From positions 248,001-312,000 of the forward strand of contig JAOASD010000031.1 of the NCBI GenBank assembly GCA_025210265.1: a DNA stretch of 64,000 bases. The letters are read 5' to 3'. The position numbers were made by a program, and so were the translations under genes. Of this stretch, positions 17,577 through 28,070 are shown one piece after another; within the stretch, counting starts at the first letter, position 1; every line of letters starts with the position of its first letter. Below the pieces are notes generated by a model. It saw only the letters and a list, made by a program, of their open reading frames with translations, was not told where the DNA came from and did no database searches. Source of the DNA: Pelagimonas sp. (GTDB lineage: Bacteria; Pseudomonadota; Alphaproteobacteria; Rhodobacterales; Rhodobacteraceae).

Positions 17577-19118
17577 ATGTCGCGCGCGCCGGAAAATGAT
17601 GTGCTGACCCGTGCCATGCGCGGTGCGCTTAGCCGCGCGCAGAACCTGGCGGAACAGGTCTGCGACGGGCCGGCGCTGCGCGGGCCGGGCGATCTGGCGA
17701 TCATTGACATGACGGGCGCGGGCCGGGTGGATGTCAGCTTTACCGCGTTGCAGGAGCGCAGCTGGCAGGTGCAGGCGGCGCTGCGCGCGCGAGGTGTAAT
17801 GGTCGGCGACCGGGTCGGGGTTCTGCTGGGGCAGGATCCGCTCTGTGCGGCGGCGCATATCGCGATCTGGCGCATGGGTGCGATTTCGGTCCCGCTGTTC
17901 AAACTGTTCCGCCATGATGCGCTGGCCTCGCGGCTGAGCGATAGTGGCGTGCAGGTTGTGGTCAGCGATGAGGAGGGCGCTCAGATGCTGTCCGCGTTTG
18001 ACCTGCGCGTGATCACCGCACTGGATCTGCAGCCCGCCACGCCGCAGCCCAGCGCGCAGACCGGCCCCGACACGCCAGCGGTGCTGATCTATACCAGCGG
18101 CACCACCGGCAAACCCAAAGGCGCGCTGCACGGGCATCGGGTTCTGTACGGCCATCTGCCCGGCGTGTCGATCAGCCACAACCATCTGGGCCAGCCGGGC
18201 GATGTGATCTGGACCCCGGCGGACTGGGCCTGGATCGGCGGGCTGTTTGACGTGCTGATGCCGGGGCTGGCTTTGGGCATTCCCGTGGTCGCCGCGCGGT
18301 TCGACAAATTCACGCCCCAAGCCTGCGCTGATCTGATTGCCGCGACCCGCGCGCGCAATATTTTCTTTCCTCCCACCGCGCTGCGCCTCCTCAAGGCGGC
18401 GGATCAGGCGATCCCCGACCTGCGCAGCGTGGCCTCGGGCGGCGAGCCCCTTGGCGCAGAGATGCTGGACTGGGGCCGCCGCGCGCTTGGCGTGACGATC
18501 AACGAATTTTACGGCCAGACGGAATGCAATATGGTCGTGTCCTCCTGCGCGGCCGATTATGAGGCGCTGCCCGGTGCCATGGGCAAACCTGTCCCCGGAT
18601 TTGACGTGCAAATCATTGATGAGGAAGGAAATATCACGCAGGGCGAAGGCGATATTGCCGTGCGCCGCGGCGCGCCCTCGATGATGCTGGAATATTGGAA
18701 CAACCCGCTGGCGACCGCGGAAAAATACCGGGGCGACTGGCTGATCACCGGGGATCGCGGTGTGCGCGAGGGCGCGTTCATTCGCTTTGTCGGGCGCGAG
18801 GATGACGTGATCACCTCGGGCGGGTATCGCATCGGCCCCGGCGAAATCGAGGACTGCCTGCTGACCCACCCGGCGGTGGCCACGGTGGGTGTGGTCGGCA
18901 AACCAGACCCGCTGCGCACCGAGATCGTCAAAGCCTATGTGGTGTTGAAACCGGGCAAACATGTGCTGCCCGAAACCCTGCAGGATTGGGTCAAGGCCAA
19001 GCTGTCTCAGCACAGCTACCCGCGTGAAATTGCCTTTGTGTCTTCGCTGCCCATGACCGTCACCGGCAAGGTCATCCGCAAGGAGTTGAAACGCCGTGCA
19101 GCGGAGGAGGGACTATGA
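17577..19118 (+). CDS. AMP-forming acyl-CoA synthetase
   Basis: 513 aa of the ANL adenylating family, activating a carboxylic acid to its CoA thioester through an acyl-AMP. The P-loop LIYTSGTTGKPKGA lies near residues 170-183; the A5 motif INEFYGQTECN near 310-320; A7/A8 region WLITGDRGVREG near 385 and SGGYRIGPGEIE near 415; the catalytic A10 lysine in TVTGKVIRKELK near 497. Substrate is not deducible, but placement between ivd and mcc genes suggests a short branched-chain acid such as isovalerate. Its stop overlaps the next start (ATGA). Confidence 0.85.
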   Translation: MSRAPENDVLTRAMRGALSRAQNLAEQVCDGPALRGPGDLAIIDMTGAGRVDVSFTALQERSWQVQAALRARGVMVGDRVGVLLGQDPLCAAAHIAIWRMGAISVPLFKLFRHDALASRLSDSGVQVVVSDEEGAQMLSAFDLRVITALDLQPATPQPSAQTGPDTPAVLIYTSGTTGKPKGALHGHRVLYGHLPGVSISHNHLGQPGDVIWTPADWAWIGGLFDVLMPGLALGIPVVAARFDKFTPQACADLIAATRARNIFFPPTALRLLKAADQAIPDLRSVASGGEPLGAEMLDWGRRALGVTINEFYGQTECNMVVSSCAADYEALPGAMGKPVPGFDVQIIDEEGNITQGEGDIAVRRGAPSMMLEYWNNPLATAEKYRGDWLITGDRGVREGAFIRFVGREDDVITSGGYRIGPGEIEDCLLTHPAVATVGVVGKPDPLRTEIVKAYVVLKPGKHVLPETLQDWVKAKLSQHSYPREIAFVSSLPMTVTGKVIRKELKRRAAEEGL

Positions 19119-19570
19119 GGGCGCTTTTCATTCTGGCCCTGATCGCCAGCCCGGCATTTTCGGAACAGCCCACTGCCAAGGTAGATGTGGCCAAGTGGTT
19201 CGATGGCTGTGTCGCCTTGGTACAAGAAGACCATGCCGGTGTCGCACAGGAAATGGACAGCATCTGCCTGACCACAGCGGTTGATTTCTGCGCCTTTGGA
19301 AATGGGCGCAGTGCAGAGACCGCTTGCTGGGGCGCATTCACAACGGTTTTGCAGAAACGATCAGATGCGCTCGAAGCAGCCCTGCCAGATGTCAAGGATT
19401 TGACCGGTTTCCGAAAGACACAGCTGGCGCGCTGGAAATCGGAACCGGATGACACGGAGTGCAAGCCCCCGAAGGGTGTGGACGCCGCCATCTATTGTGG
19501 CTTGTTACAGGAATCTGTGCGTTGGTCGATTTTGCGGGGTCTGCGGCGCTATCTGGGGGGGCAGAACTGA
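19115..19570 (+). CDS. Hypothetical secreted cysteine-containing protein
   Basis: 151 aa with a Sec signal peptide (MRALFILALIASPAFS). The mature part has six cysteines (in DGCVAL, DSICLTT, DFCAFG, TACWGAF, TECKPP and IYCGLL), consistent with disulfides in the periplasm. Not recognised. It is coupled to both neighbours by 4-bp and 1-bp overlaps. The following gene encodes a similar-sized secreted cysteine-rich protein with comparable C-terminal helix pattern, so the two may be distant paralogues. Confidence 0.65.
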   Translation: MRALFILALIASPAFSEQPTAKVDVAKWFDGCVALVQEDHAGVAQEMDSICLTTAVDFCAFGNGRSAETACWGAFTTVLQKRSDALEAALPDVKDLTGFRKTQLARWKSEPDDTECKPPKGVDAAIYCGLLQESVRWSILRGLRRYLGGQN

Positions 19571-20148
19571 TGAACCGGTTTTCCTTTCTGATCCTGCTGG
19601 CCCACCCGGCACTGGCCGACACCGATCTGCCGGATTTTGCCACCTGCATCGACCGCGAGATCGCGCGCTATGAGCGCGAGTTAACCCATCACCGCACCAC
19701 CCCCGATGCGCAGAAATTCGAGGTCGGGGATGTGCGCGGCGTGGATTATTGCGGCTCGGTCGGGATCACGCTGTGCGACCGCTCGGCCAATCCGGTGGGC
19801 TGCCAACATGCGTTTCGCGGGCGGCAGGATCGCCTGAATGACACCATCCGCGCCACGCTGCCCACACCGGACAGCCTGACCGGCGTCAATGGTCAATGGT
19901 CCGACACGCTCTACCCGCTGACCCATGCGCTGGCCTTTGGCAGCAGCGCCGGAGCCGATTGCGCAGGCGATACCGAAGTGATGGAGGCCTGGTGCGCCGC
20001 GCGCGAAGCCAATCGCCGCCTGTCCACCTCTATTCTGGCCTGGCAGCTGGCCCGCTTTCTTGATGCAACCCCGGATGCGATCACCGCAGGCTGGGCGCGC
20101 CCCGTCCCACCTACACGGCCGCGCGCGCGGCCTGTGCAAACCCGATGA
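19570..20148 (+). CDS. Hypothetical secreted cysteine-containing protein (possible paralogue of upstream gene)
   Basis: 192 aa. ATG 19570 overlaps the previous stop by one base and gives a signal peptide (MNRFSFLILLAHPALA). Mature domain has cysteines in ATCIDREI, YCGSVGITLC, GCQHAF, DCAGD and AWCAAR. The C-terminal segment with EANRRLSTSILAWQLARFL resembles the end of the upstream protein (ESVRWSILRGLRRYL) in pattern. Function unknown; its place inside a leucine catabolic operon may be accidental. Followed 39 bp later by mccB. Confidence 0.65.
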   Translation: MNRFSFLILLAHPALADTDLPDFATCIDREIARYERELTHHRTTPDAQKFEVGDVRGVDYCGSVGITLCDRSANPVGCQHAFRGRQDRLNDTIRATLPTPDSLTGVNGQWSDTLYPLTHALAFGSSAGADCAGDTEVMEAWCAAREANRRLSTSILAWQLARFLDATPDAITAGWARPVPPTRPRARPVQTR

Positions 20149-20187
20149 TTTTACGCGCCCGAGCCGGGCAAAATTCAGGAGCCTGAC

Positions 20188-21792
20188 ATGAAACTGGCAT
20201 CGTCCTTCCTCGCCGGGAGCGAAAGCGCCCGCGCCAATCGCGAAGCCCATCTTGCCGCGCTGGACGTGATCCGCGACGCCGCACAGGCCGCTGCTGCCGG
20301 GGGCGGGGAACGCGCCCGCGACCGCCATGTGTCGCGCGGAAAAATGCTGCCGCGCGAACGGGTTGCGAACCTGCTGGATCCCGGATCGCCGTTTCTTGAG
20401 GTCGGCGCGACCGCGGCCTTCGGCATGTATGGCGATGTGGCCCCGGCCGCTGGCGTGATTGCGGGCATCGGTCTGGTGCAGGGCCGTCAGGTCATGGTGG
20501 TCTGCAACGATGCCACGGTAAAGGGCGGCACCTATTACCCGATGACGGTGAAAAAGCACCTGCGTGCACAGGAGATCGCCGAGGAAAACCATCTGCCCTG
20601 CATCTATCTGGTCGATAGCGGCGGCGCCAACCTGCCCAATCAGGACGAGGTCTTCCCCGATCGCGATCACTTTGGCCGGATCTTCTACAATCAGGCCCGC
20701 ATGTCCGCCAAGGGCATCCCGCAGATCGCCGTGGTCATGGGCAGCTGCACCGCGGGCGGCGCTTATGTGCCCGCCATGTCCGATGTGACCATCATCGTCA
20801 AGGAACAGGGCACGATCTTCCTTGCCGGTCCGCCGCTGGTCAAAGCCGCCACAGGCGAGGTCGTCACCGCCGAAGATCTGGGCGGCGGTGATGTGCACAC
20901 CCGCCTCTCTGGCGTGGCCGACTACCTTGCCGAAGATGACGCCCACGCGCTGGCACTGGCCCGTCAGGCGGTCGGCTCGCTTGGCCCCGTGATCGGAGCC
21001 CATATCGACCTGCAAAGCCCCGAAGACCCGGCCTATGACCCCGAGGAAATCCTCTCTGTCGTGCCCGGTGATCTGCGCACCCCGTATGACATCCGCGAAG
21101 TCATCGCCCGCATGGTGGATGGCTCGCGCTTTGACGAATTCAAACCGCGTTTTGGCGACACGCTGGTCACGGGCTTTGCCCATGTCGAAGGCATGCCGAT
21201 CGGGATCATCGCCAATAATGGGGTTCTATTCTCCGAGGCGGCGCAGAAAGGCGCGCATTTTGTCGAGCTTTGCAGCCAGCGCAAAATCCCGCTGGTCTTC
21301 CTGCAGAACATCACCGGCTTCATGGTCGGCCGCAAATATGAGAATGAGGGCATCGCGCGCCACGGCGCCAAGATGGTGACCGCCGTGGCCACCACTTCGG
21401 TGCCGAAAATCACCATGCTGGTGGGCGGCTCCTTTGGTGCGGGCAATTACGGCATGGCCGGGCGTGCCTATCAGCCGCGCTTCCTGTGGACATGGCCCAA
21501 TTCGCGGATCTCGGTCATGGGCGGGGAACAGGCGGCGGGCGTGCTGGCCACGGTCAAGCGCGACGCGATTGAACGGCAGGGCGGCAGCTGGTCCGCCGAG
21601 GAAGAGGCGGAATTTAAACGCCCCACCATCGAGATGTTCGAAGAACAGGCGCACCCGCTTTATGCCTCGGCCCGGCTTTGGGATGACGGGGTGATTGACC
21701 CGCGCAAATCCCGTCAGGTGCTGGCCCTGTCCCTGCGCGCCGCGCTGAACGCGCCGATCGCAGACACGAAATTCGGCATTTTCCGCATGTAA
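20188..21792 (+). CDS. mccB: 3-methylcrotonyl-CoA carboxylase, carboxyltransferase (beta) subunit
   Basis: 534 aa. Transfers CO2 from carboxybiotin to 3-methylcrotonyl-CoA, giving 3-methylglutaconyl-CoA. Crotonase-like N and C carboxyltransferase halves are present: [21 protein letters not shown] near residues 137-157, [16 protein letters not shown] near 187-202, [14 protein letters not shown] near 211-224, and [15 protein letters not shown] near 371-385 with [20 protein letters not shown] near 413-432. Length and motifs match MCC rather than propionyl-CoA carboxylase. The partner alpha subunit lies 102 bp downstream. Confidence 0.95.
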   Translation: MKLASSFLAGSESARANREAHLAALDVIRDAAQAAAAGGGERARDRHVSRGKMLPRERVANLLDPGSPFLEVGATAAFGMYGDVAPAAGVIAGIGLVQGRQVMVVCNDATVKGGTYYPMTVKKHLRAQEIAEENHLPCIYLVDSGGANLPNQDEVFPDRDHFGRIFYNQARMSAKGIPQIAVVMGSCTAGGAYVPAMSDVTIIVKEQGTIFLAGPPLVKAATGEVVTAEDLGGGDVHTRLSGVADYLAEDDAHALALARQAVGSLGPVIGAHIDLQSPEDPAYDPEEILSVVPGDLRTPYDIREVIARMVDGSRFDEFKPRFGDTLVTGFAHVEGMPIGIIANNGVLFSEAAQKGAHFVELCSQRKIPLVFLQNITGFMVGRKYENEGIARHGAKMVTAVATTSVPKITMLVGGSFGAGNYGMAGRAYQPRFLWTWPNSRISVMGGEQAAGVLATVKRDAIERQGGSWSAEEEAEFKRPTIEMFEEQAHPLYASARLWDDGVIDPRKSRQVLALSLRAALNAPIADTKFGIFRM

Positions 21793-21793
21793 C

Positions 21794-21853
21794 GCTTCTT
21801 CTTGGTCCAAAATCTGGGGGTGAATGGCCTCAGGCCAGAGGGGCAGCGCCCCT
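21794..21853. repeat. Dispersed intergenic motif (copy D, minus orientation) plus hairpin
   Basis: 21794-21820 on the minus strand reads CAGATTTTGGACCAAGAAGA and on, a divergent copy of the repeated motif. A hairpin AGGGGC-AGC-GCCCCT occupies 21839-21853. Lies between mccB and mccA. Confidence 0.5.
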
Positions 21854-21894
21854 CACACCCCGCCACAGGATCAAAGGTCAAAAAGGATGACCCG

Positions 21895-23831
<1,937 letters not shown>

Positions 23832-23835
<4 letters not shown>

Positions 23836-24506
23836 CGTTCAAACTGCATCACGTGCAATATGCCCGGTCCTTTCGCATCCTTTGGGCGATCGAGGAAATC
23901 GGCCTGCAGGACCGGCTCGGCCCGCTTGAGGTCATCGAATATCAGATCGGCAGCCCCGAGATGCGCGAAAGCACCCTGCCGCAGATCTCTCCTGCTGTGC
24001 GGATCCCGGCGCTGGAAATCGGCGATCTGAAAATAAGCGAATCCGGCGCGATCATGGAATATCTGCTGGAAACCTACGCCCCCGACCTGGGCCGTGCACC
24101 GGGCCATGCTGAACGCCCGGCCTATCTGCAATGGATCCACTACGCGGAAACCATGGGCAGTCTGATCGAAAACCTGAACCTGCAGATGGTGTTTCTGCGC
24201 CCGCCGGCCAAAGCCAGCCCGGTTGTGATCAAAATGACCGTGGCCCGGTTGCGCGCGGCGCTCGCCGGGCTAGAGGCAGGGCTGCGCGACGAGGGCTATC
24301 TGCTGCCGGGCGGGTTTTCCGGTGCCGACATGATGCTGGGCTTTAACCTGTTTGCAGCACCTTTCTATGTGGATCTGGCGCAGTTCCCCAAACTCAGCGC
24401 CTATAAGGCCCGCGTGGAACGCCGCGCCGCGTTTCAGAGATGCGTCGCGCGTGAGGGGGAACAGCGGTTTTATGCGCAGGATTTCTATCCTGTTCCCGAG
24501 GCTTAG
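23832..24506 (+). CDS. Glutathione S-transferase family protein
   Basis: 224 aa with thioredoxin-like N-terminal domain (about 1-80; VRIPALEIGDLKISESGAIMEYLLE near residues 55-79 contains the cis-Pro and the E-S glutathione gamma-Glu site) and an all-helical C-terminal domain ending in FSGADMMLGFNLFAA, the usual N-capping/hydrophobic staple. The catalytic residue near the N-terminus is not obvious (HHVQYARSFR), so the class is undetermined. Overlaps mccA by 4 bp, meaning translational coupling inside the leucine catabolic operon. Confidence 0.85.
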
Positions 24507-24524
24507 CCCGCGCTGTCGCGCAGT

Positions 24525-24550
24525 GAGTATTTGGGCCAAAGAGAAACAGC
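24525..24550 (+). repeat. Dispersed intergenic motif (copy E)
   Basis: GAGTATTTGGGCCAAAGAGA followed by AACAGC, between the GST gene and mvaB. Confidence 0.55.
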
Positions 24551-24562
24551 AAGGCGGTGGTG

Positions 24563-25432
24563 ATGACAGAACAGGTCGAAATTTTCGAGGTTGGCCCTCG
24601 GGATGGATTGCAGAATGAAAAGGCGCAGATCGCCACGGCGGACAAGATCGCGCTGGTGGATTGCCTCAGCGGGGCGGGTTTCAAGCGCATCGAATGCGCC
24701 AGTTTTGTCAGCCCGAAATGGGTGCCGCAGATGGCAGATAGCGGCGCGGTTCTGGCAGGCATTTCCCGCGCGGAGGGCGTGTCTTATGCGGCGCTGACCC
24801 CGAACTTGAAAGGGCTGGAACGCGCGATTGAGGCCCGCGCCGATGAGGTGGCGATTTTCGGCTCGGCGTCTGAGGGGTTTTCCAAGGCCAATATCAATGC
24901 CAGCATCGCCGAAAGCCTGGACCGTTTTGCCCCCGTGGCCAAGGCCGCGCAAGAGGCCGGGCTGCCGGTGCGCGGCTACGTGTCTTGCGTGGTCGAATGC
25001 CCCTATGACGGTGCAGTGGCACCGGGTGCCGTGGCGCGGGTTGTGGCGGCGTTGCGCGACATGGGCTGCTATGAGATCTCTCTGGGCGACACAATTGGAC
25101 GCGGCGCACCCGAGGCCGTCGCCGCCATGCTACAGGCGGTAACGCAGGAAATGGAGGCACCCAAGCTGGCCGGGCATTTCCACGACACAGGCGGGCGTGC
25201 GCTGGACAATATCGGTGTCTCGCTTGAGGCGGGCTTGCGCGTCTTTGACGGGGCGGTTGGCGGTCTGGGCGGGTGTCCCTATGCGCCGGGTGCTGCCGGG
25301 AATGTCGCCAGTGAATCCATACATGATTACGTGATTTCAAAGGGGTATCAGACGGGGTTAAAACGCGACACCCTGATGCGCGCCGCCGAAATGGCCCGTG
25401 CCATGCGCGCCCCCAAGACAGGAGAACAATAA
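24563..25432 (+). CDS. mvaB: Hydroxymethylglutaryl-CoA lyase
   Basis: 289 aa. Splits 3-hydroxy-3-methylglutaryl-CoA to acetoacetate and acetyl-CoA, the last step of leucine degradation. TIM-barrel signatures of the HMGL family: IFEVGPRDGLQNEKAQI near residues 6-22 with the metal-binding Asp, CAFSxP-like ASFVSPKWVPQMAD near 47-60, HFHDTGGRALDNI near 198-210 (metal His), and the flexible-loop catalytic cysteine in VGGLGGCPYAPGAAGN near 227-242. ATG 24563 is preceded by AAGGCGG; two in-frame GTGs lie just upstream. Confidence 0.94.
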   Translation: MTEQVEIFEVGPRDGLQNEKAQIATADKIALVDCLSGAGFKRIECASFVSPKWVPQMADSGAVLAGISRAEGVSYAALTPNLKGLERAIEARADEVAIFGSASEGFSKANINASIAESLDRFAPVAKAAQEAGLPVRGYVSCVVECPYDGAVAPGAVARVVAALRDMGCYEISLGDTIGRGAPEAVAAMLQAVTQEMEAPKLAGHFHDTGGRALDNIGVSLEAGLRVFDGAVGGLGGCPYAPGAAGNVASESIHDYVISKGYQTGLKRDTLMRAAEMARAMRAPKTGEQ

Positions 25433-25433
25433 C

Positions 25434-26216
25434 ATGTCCGAACTGATCCGGGTCGATACGGACGACCGCGGTGTGGCCACAATCTGGCTGACACGGGTGG
25501 AAAAGCACAATGCGCTGAGCGCCCAGATGATGATCGACCTTGAGGCCGAGGCCAAGGCGCTGGCCAAGCGCAATGACGTGCGCGTTGTTGTTCTCGCCGC
25601 TGAGGGCAAGAGCTTCTGCGCAGGGGGCGATCTAGCCTGGATGCGCGAACAATTCGCCATGGACCGGGACACGCGCCGCAGCGAATCCGCCCGCATTGCC
25701 ACGGCGCTTGGTGCGCTCTACGCGCTGCCGCAGCCGCTGATCGGGCGGGTACAGGGCAATGCTTTTGGCGGCGGTGTCGGCCTCGCGGCGGTCTGCGATG
25801 TGACCATCGGGGCAGATCACATCAAAATGGGCCTGACCGAGGTCAAGCTGGGCCTGATCCCCGCCAATATCGGCCCTTATGTGGTTGCCCGCATGGGACC
25901 AGTCCGCGCAGCCGAGGTCTTTATGAATGCGCGTCTGTTCGACGGGGCCGAGGCCGTGCGCCTGAACCTGCTCACCCGCGCTGTCGCTGCCGAGGATCTG
26001 GACAGCGCGGTCGAAGCCGAAATCGCACCCTACCTGTCCTGCGCGCCGGGGGCTGTGCGCGATGGCAAAGCCCTGCTGCGCCATCTTGGCGGCGCGGTCA
26101 CCCAGGCAGATGTGGATCACGCCATCGACGCGCTGGCCGACCGCTGGGAAAGCAGCGAAGCGCAGGACGGCATCGCCGCCTTCTTTGACAAACGCCCCGC
26201 GCCCTGGGCGCAATAA
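25434..26216 (+). CDS. Enoyl-CoA hydratase/isomerase, probable methylglutaconyl-CoA hydratase
   Basis: 260-aa crotonase-fold protein. The oxyanion-hole motifs are EGKSFCAGGDLAWMRE near residues 56-71 and GNAFGGGVGLAAVCDV near 106-121; MGLTEVKLGLIPANIGPYV near 132-150 holds the catalytic glutamate position. By context it should hydrate 3-methylglutaconyl-CoA to HMG-CoA, bridging the MCC and HMG-CoA lyase steps. It starts one base after mvaB. Its 3' end contains a 24-bp tandem duplication that repeats the stop codon region. Confidence 0.9.
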   Translation: MSELIRVDTDDRGVATIWLTRVEKHNALSAQMMIDLEAEAKALAKRNDVRVVVLAAEGKSFCAGGDLAWMREQFAMDRDTRRSESARIATALGALYALPQPLIGRVQGNAFGGGVGLAAVCDVTIGADHIKMGLTEVKLGLIPANIGPYVVARMGPVRAAEVFMNARLFDGAEAVRLNLLTRAVAAEDLDSAVEAEIAPYLSCAPGAVRDGKALLRHLGGAVTQADVDHAIDALADRWESSEAQDGIAAFFDKRPAPWAQ

Positions 26217-26241
26217 TGCCCCGCGCCTTGGGCGCAATAAT
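26194..26241 (+). repeat. 24-bp tandem duplication across the stop codon of the hydratase gene
   Basis: Unit 26194-26217 is repeated at 26218-26241 with a single C/T mismatch. The first unit encodes the last residues (PRPWAQ) and the TAA stop; the second lies just beyond and would encode the same end. Looks like replication slippage. Confidence 0.85.
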
Positions 26242-26270
26242 CCAATGCCAAAAGATTTGCCCCGGCAGGT

Positions 26271-26346
26271 CTTCTTTGCTTTGAAAATACCCCTGGGGGT
26301 CTGGGGGCAAAGCCCCCAGCACGTCGGATCGGCATAGCCGATCCGA
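26271..26346 (-). repeat. Dispersed intergenic motif (copy F) with two hairpins
   Basis: 26271-26299 on the minus strand reads CAGGGGTATTTTCAAAGCAA and on. Next to it are two perfect hairpins: CTGGGGGC-AAA-GCCCCCAG (26301-26319) and TCGGATCGGC-ATA-GCCGATCCGA (26324-26346). They lie between converging genes and may terminate or stabilise both transcripts. Confidence 0.6.
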
Positions 26347-26351
26347 AACCT

Positions 26352-26972
26352 TTACCGCCCCATGGCCGCCGTCAGAACGCGGAGTGCTGCCAGCGGATCT
26401 TCTTCGCGCCAGATCTCTTCCCCGATGGAAAAGAAATCGGTGACGGGGGTCAGGGCGCGCACGGTCTCTTCGGTCAATCCGCCTTCGGCGACCACGGGCA
26501 ACTCGATCATCTGGGACCACCAGTCAAACAGGTCGCTCTCGGCCAGGGCTCCATCGCCAAGCGCCCCGGCCACCGGGCCAAAAGACACGTAATCCGCGCC
26601 GGATTCCCCGGCATTCATCCCGTCATGGCGCGACTGGCCGCAATAGGCGCCGACAATCGCATCTGCGCCCAGCTCTTTGCGCGCATTGCGCACCGAACGC
26701 GCGCCATCCAGCAGATGCACCCCATCCAGCCCCAGACGCTGCGCCAGCACAACATGAGTGTCGATCACCAGCGCCACATCGGCGCGGTGCGCCACATCGC
26801 GGATGGAATCGGCGGCGCGGGTCAGGCGGTCTTCGTCATGGCTGGCAAGCGACAGGCGCAGGCAGGCGATCTGTTCGCCCTCCAGCACGCGGGCCAGTTT
26901 CTCGGGAAAGCTGCCGAGATCAAATTCGGGCGGGGTGACCAGGTAGATCTGGGGGGCGTCCTGCTCGGCCAT
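26352..26972 (-). CDS. Thiamine phosphate synthase-like protein (ThiE/TenI family)
   Basis: 206-aa TIM barrel of the ThiE/TenI superfamily. Recognisable are IYLVTPPEFD at the N-terminus, LGLDGVHLLDGARS near residues 90-103, GADYVSFGPVAG near 131-142 and PVVAEGGLTEETV near 165-177. The pyrophosphate-binding R-x-K of authentic ThiE is not evident after the second strand (ACLRLSLAS), and HLGQ-D is changed to HLLDG. It may therefore be a degenerate ThiE or TenI-like protein rather than an active synthase. Convergent with the hydratase gene; no other thi genes nearby. Confidence 0.75.
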   Translation of the reverse strand: MAEQDAPQIYLVTPPEFDLGSFPEKLARVLEGEQIACLRLSLASHDEDRLTRAADSIRDVAHRADVALVIDTHVVLAQRLGLDGVHLLDGARSVRNARKELGADAIVGAYCGQSRHDGMNAGESGADYVSFGPVAGALGDGALAESDLFDWWSQMIELPVVAEGGLTEETVRALTPVTDFFSIGEEIWREEDPLAALRVLTAAMGR

Positions 26973-27064
26973 CTTGGGGCTCTCCTGTCCATGTCTGGCG
27001 CGTGGTTTAGCGCGCCCGCCGCGCTTTGACCATGGGGTTTCGCGCAGCGGCAGGTCGGGTTTAT

Positions 27065-27089
27065 GGGTATTTTTAAAGCAAAGAAGCCC
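27065..27089 (+). repeat. Dispersed intergenic motif (copy G)
   Basis: GGGTATTTTTAAAGCAAAGA followed by AGCCC, between the divergent ThiE-like and TrmJ-like genes. With copies F and H it defines the best consensus. Confidence 0.6.
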
Positions 27090-27170
27090 TGACACGGTCC
27101 GAGCAGCTTGCAGAAGGGCAGGCGGGCCGCTAGGGCGGGGGCCGATCTTTCGCGCGTTCAGGAGACAGCC

Positions 27171-27917
27171 ATGCCGACCGACACCCCGCAGCCCGATTTT
27201 GTGCTGGTGCGCCCGCAGATGGGTGAAAATATCGGCGCGGCGGCGCGGGCGATGTGGAATTTTGGGCTGGACCGGATGCGCATTGTCGATCCGCGCGATG
27301 GCTGGCCGAACCAGAAGGCTGTGGCCATGGCCTCGGGCGCAGGGCGGCTGCTGGACGAGGCGCAGCTGTTTGCCGATGTGCCCGGCGCGCTGAGCGACAG
27401 TCATTTTGTCATGGCCACCACGGCCCGTCCGCGCGATCTGACCAAACCGGTCTATTCCCCCGAAGAGGCCATGCGCGAGGCCTCAAAACGCATTGCGGCG
27501 GGGCAGAAAGTGTCGGTCATGTTTGGCCCTGAACGCGCGGGGCTGGAAAATGACGATGTGGCCCATGCCAATGCGATCATCACCGTGCCGGTGAACCCGG
27601 TCTTTGCCTCGCTGAACCTGGCGCAATGTGTGTTGCTGTGTGGCTATGAATGGCAGCGCGCCACGAGCGAGTCTGTGGCGCTGGATCCCGGTCTGGCGGG
27701 CACCGATTGGGCCAATGGCGAAGAGGTCGACCATCTGGCTCGCCATTACGAGGATCGCATGGACGAGGCCGGGTTCTTTTTCCCCGACCACAAAGCCGCC
27801 AGCATGAAGATCAACCTGCGCAATATGTGGTCGCGGATGCCGCTGACCCGCGCGGATGTGCAGATGCTGCATGGGATGATGCGGCAGATGGTGCGCTGGA
27901 AGGATCGGTCCGAGTAA
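27171..27917 (+). CDS. trmJ: RNA 2'-O-methyltransferase of the TrmJ/SpoU family
   Basis: 248-aa SPOUT-fold methyltransferase. The motifs are VRPQMGENIGAAARAMWNFGL near residues 12-32 (motif 1, catalytic Arg/Asn), SVMFGPERAGLENDDVA near 112-128 (motif 2) and ITVPVNPVFASLNLAQCVLLCGYE near 135-158 (motif 3, the SAM-binding knot). TrmJ methylates position 32 of tRNAs; close homologues include rRNA enzymes, so the substrate is inferred. A C-terminal helical extension after residue 170 fits TrmJ. GGAGA before ATG 27171 supports the start. Confidence 0.88.
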   Translation: MPTDTPQPDFVLVRPQMGENIGAAARAMWNFGLDRMRIVDPRDGWPNQKAVAMASGAGRLLDEAQLFADVPGALSDSHFVMATTARPRDLTKPVYSPEEAMREASKRIAAGQKVSVMFGPERAGLENDDVAHANAIITVPVNPVFASLNLAQCVLLCGYEWQRATSESVALDPGLAGTDWANGEEVDHLARHYEDRMDEAGFFFPDHKAASMKINLRNMWSRMPLTRADVQMLHGMMRQMVRWKDRSE

Positions 27918-28070
27918 TCTGCGGCGCAACCGCGCAGGGCCTGTGCGGTTTGGCGCTTTGTTCCATCTGGTGCCCGGTGATGCCGTGTCGCTGGGGTGCC
28001 TGTGTCTTGCGGCTGGCAAGGGCGGGCGCTAGGGTCGCGCGCAAATCTGGATGGGACAAAAAGAAGAACC

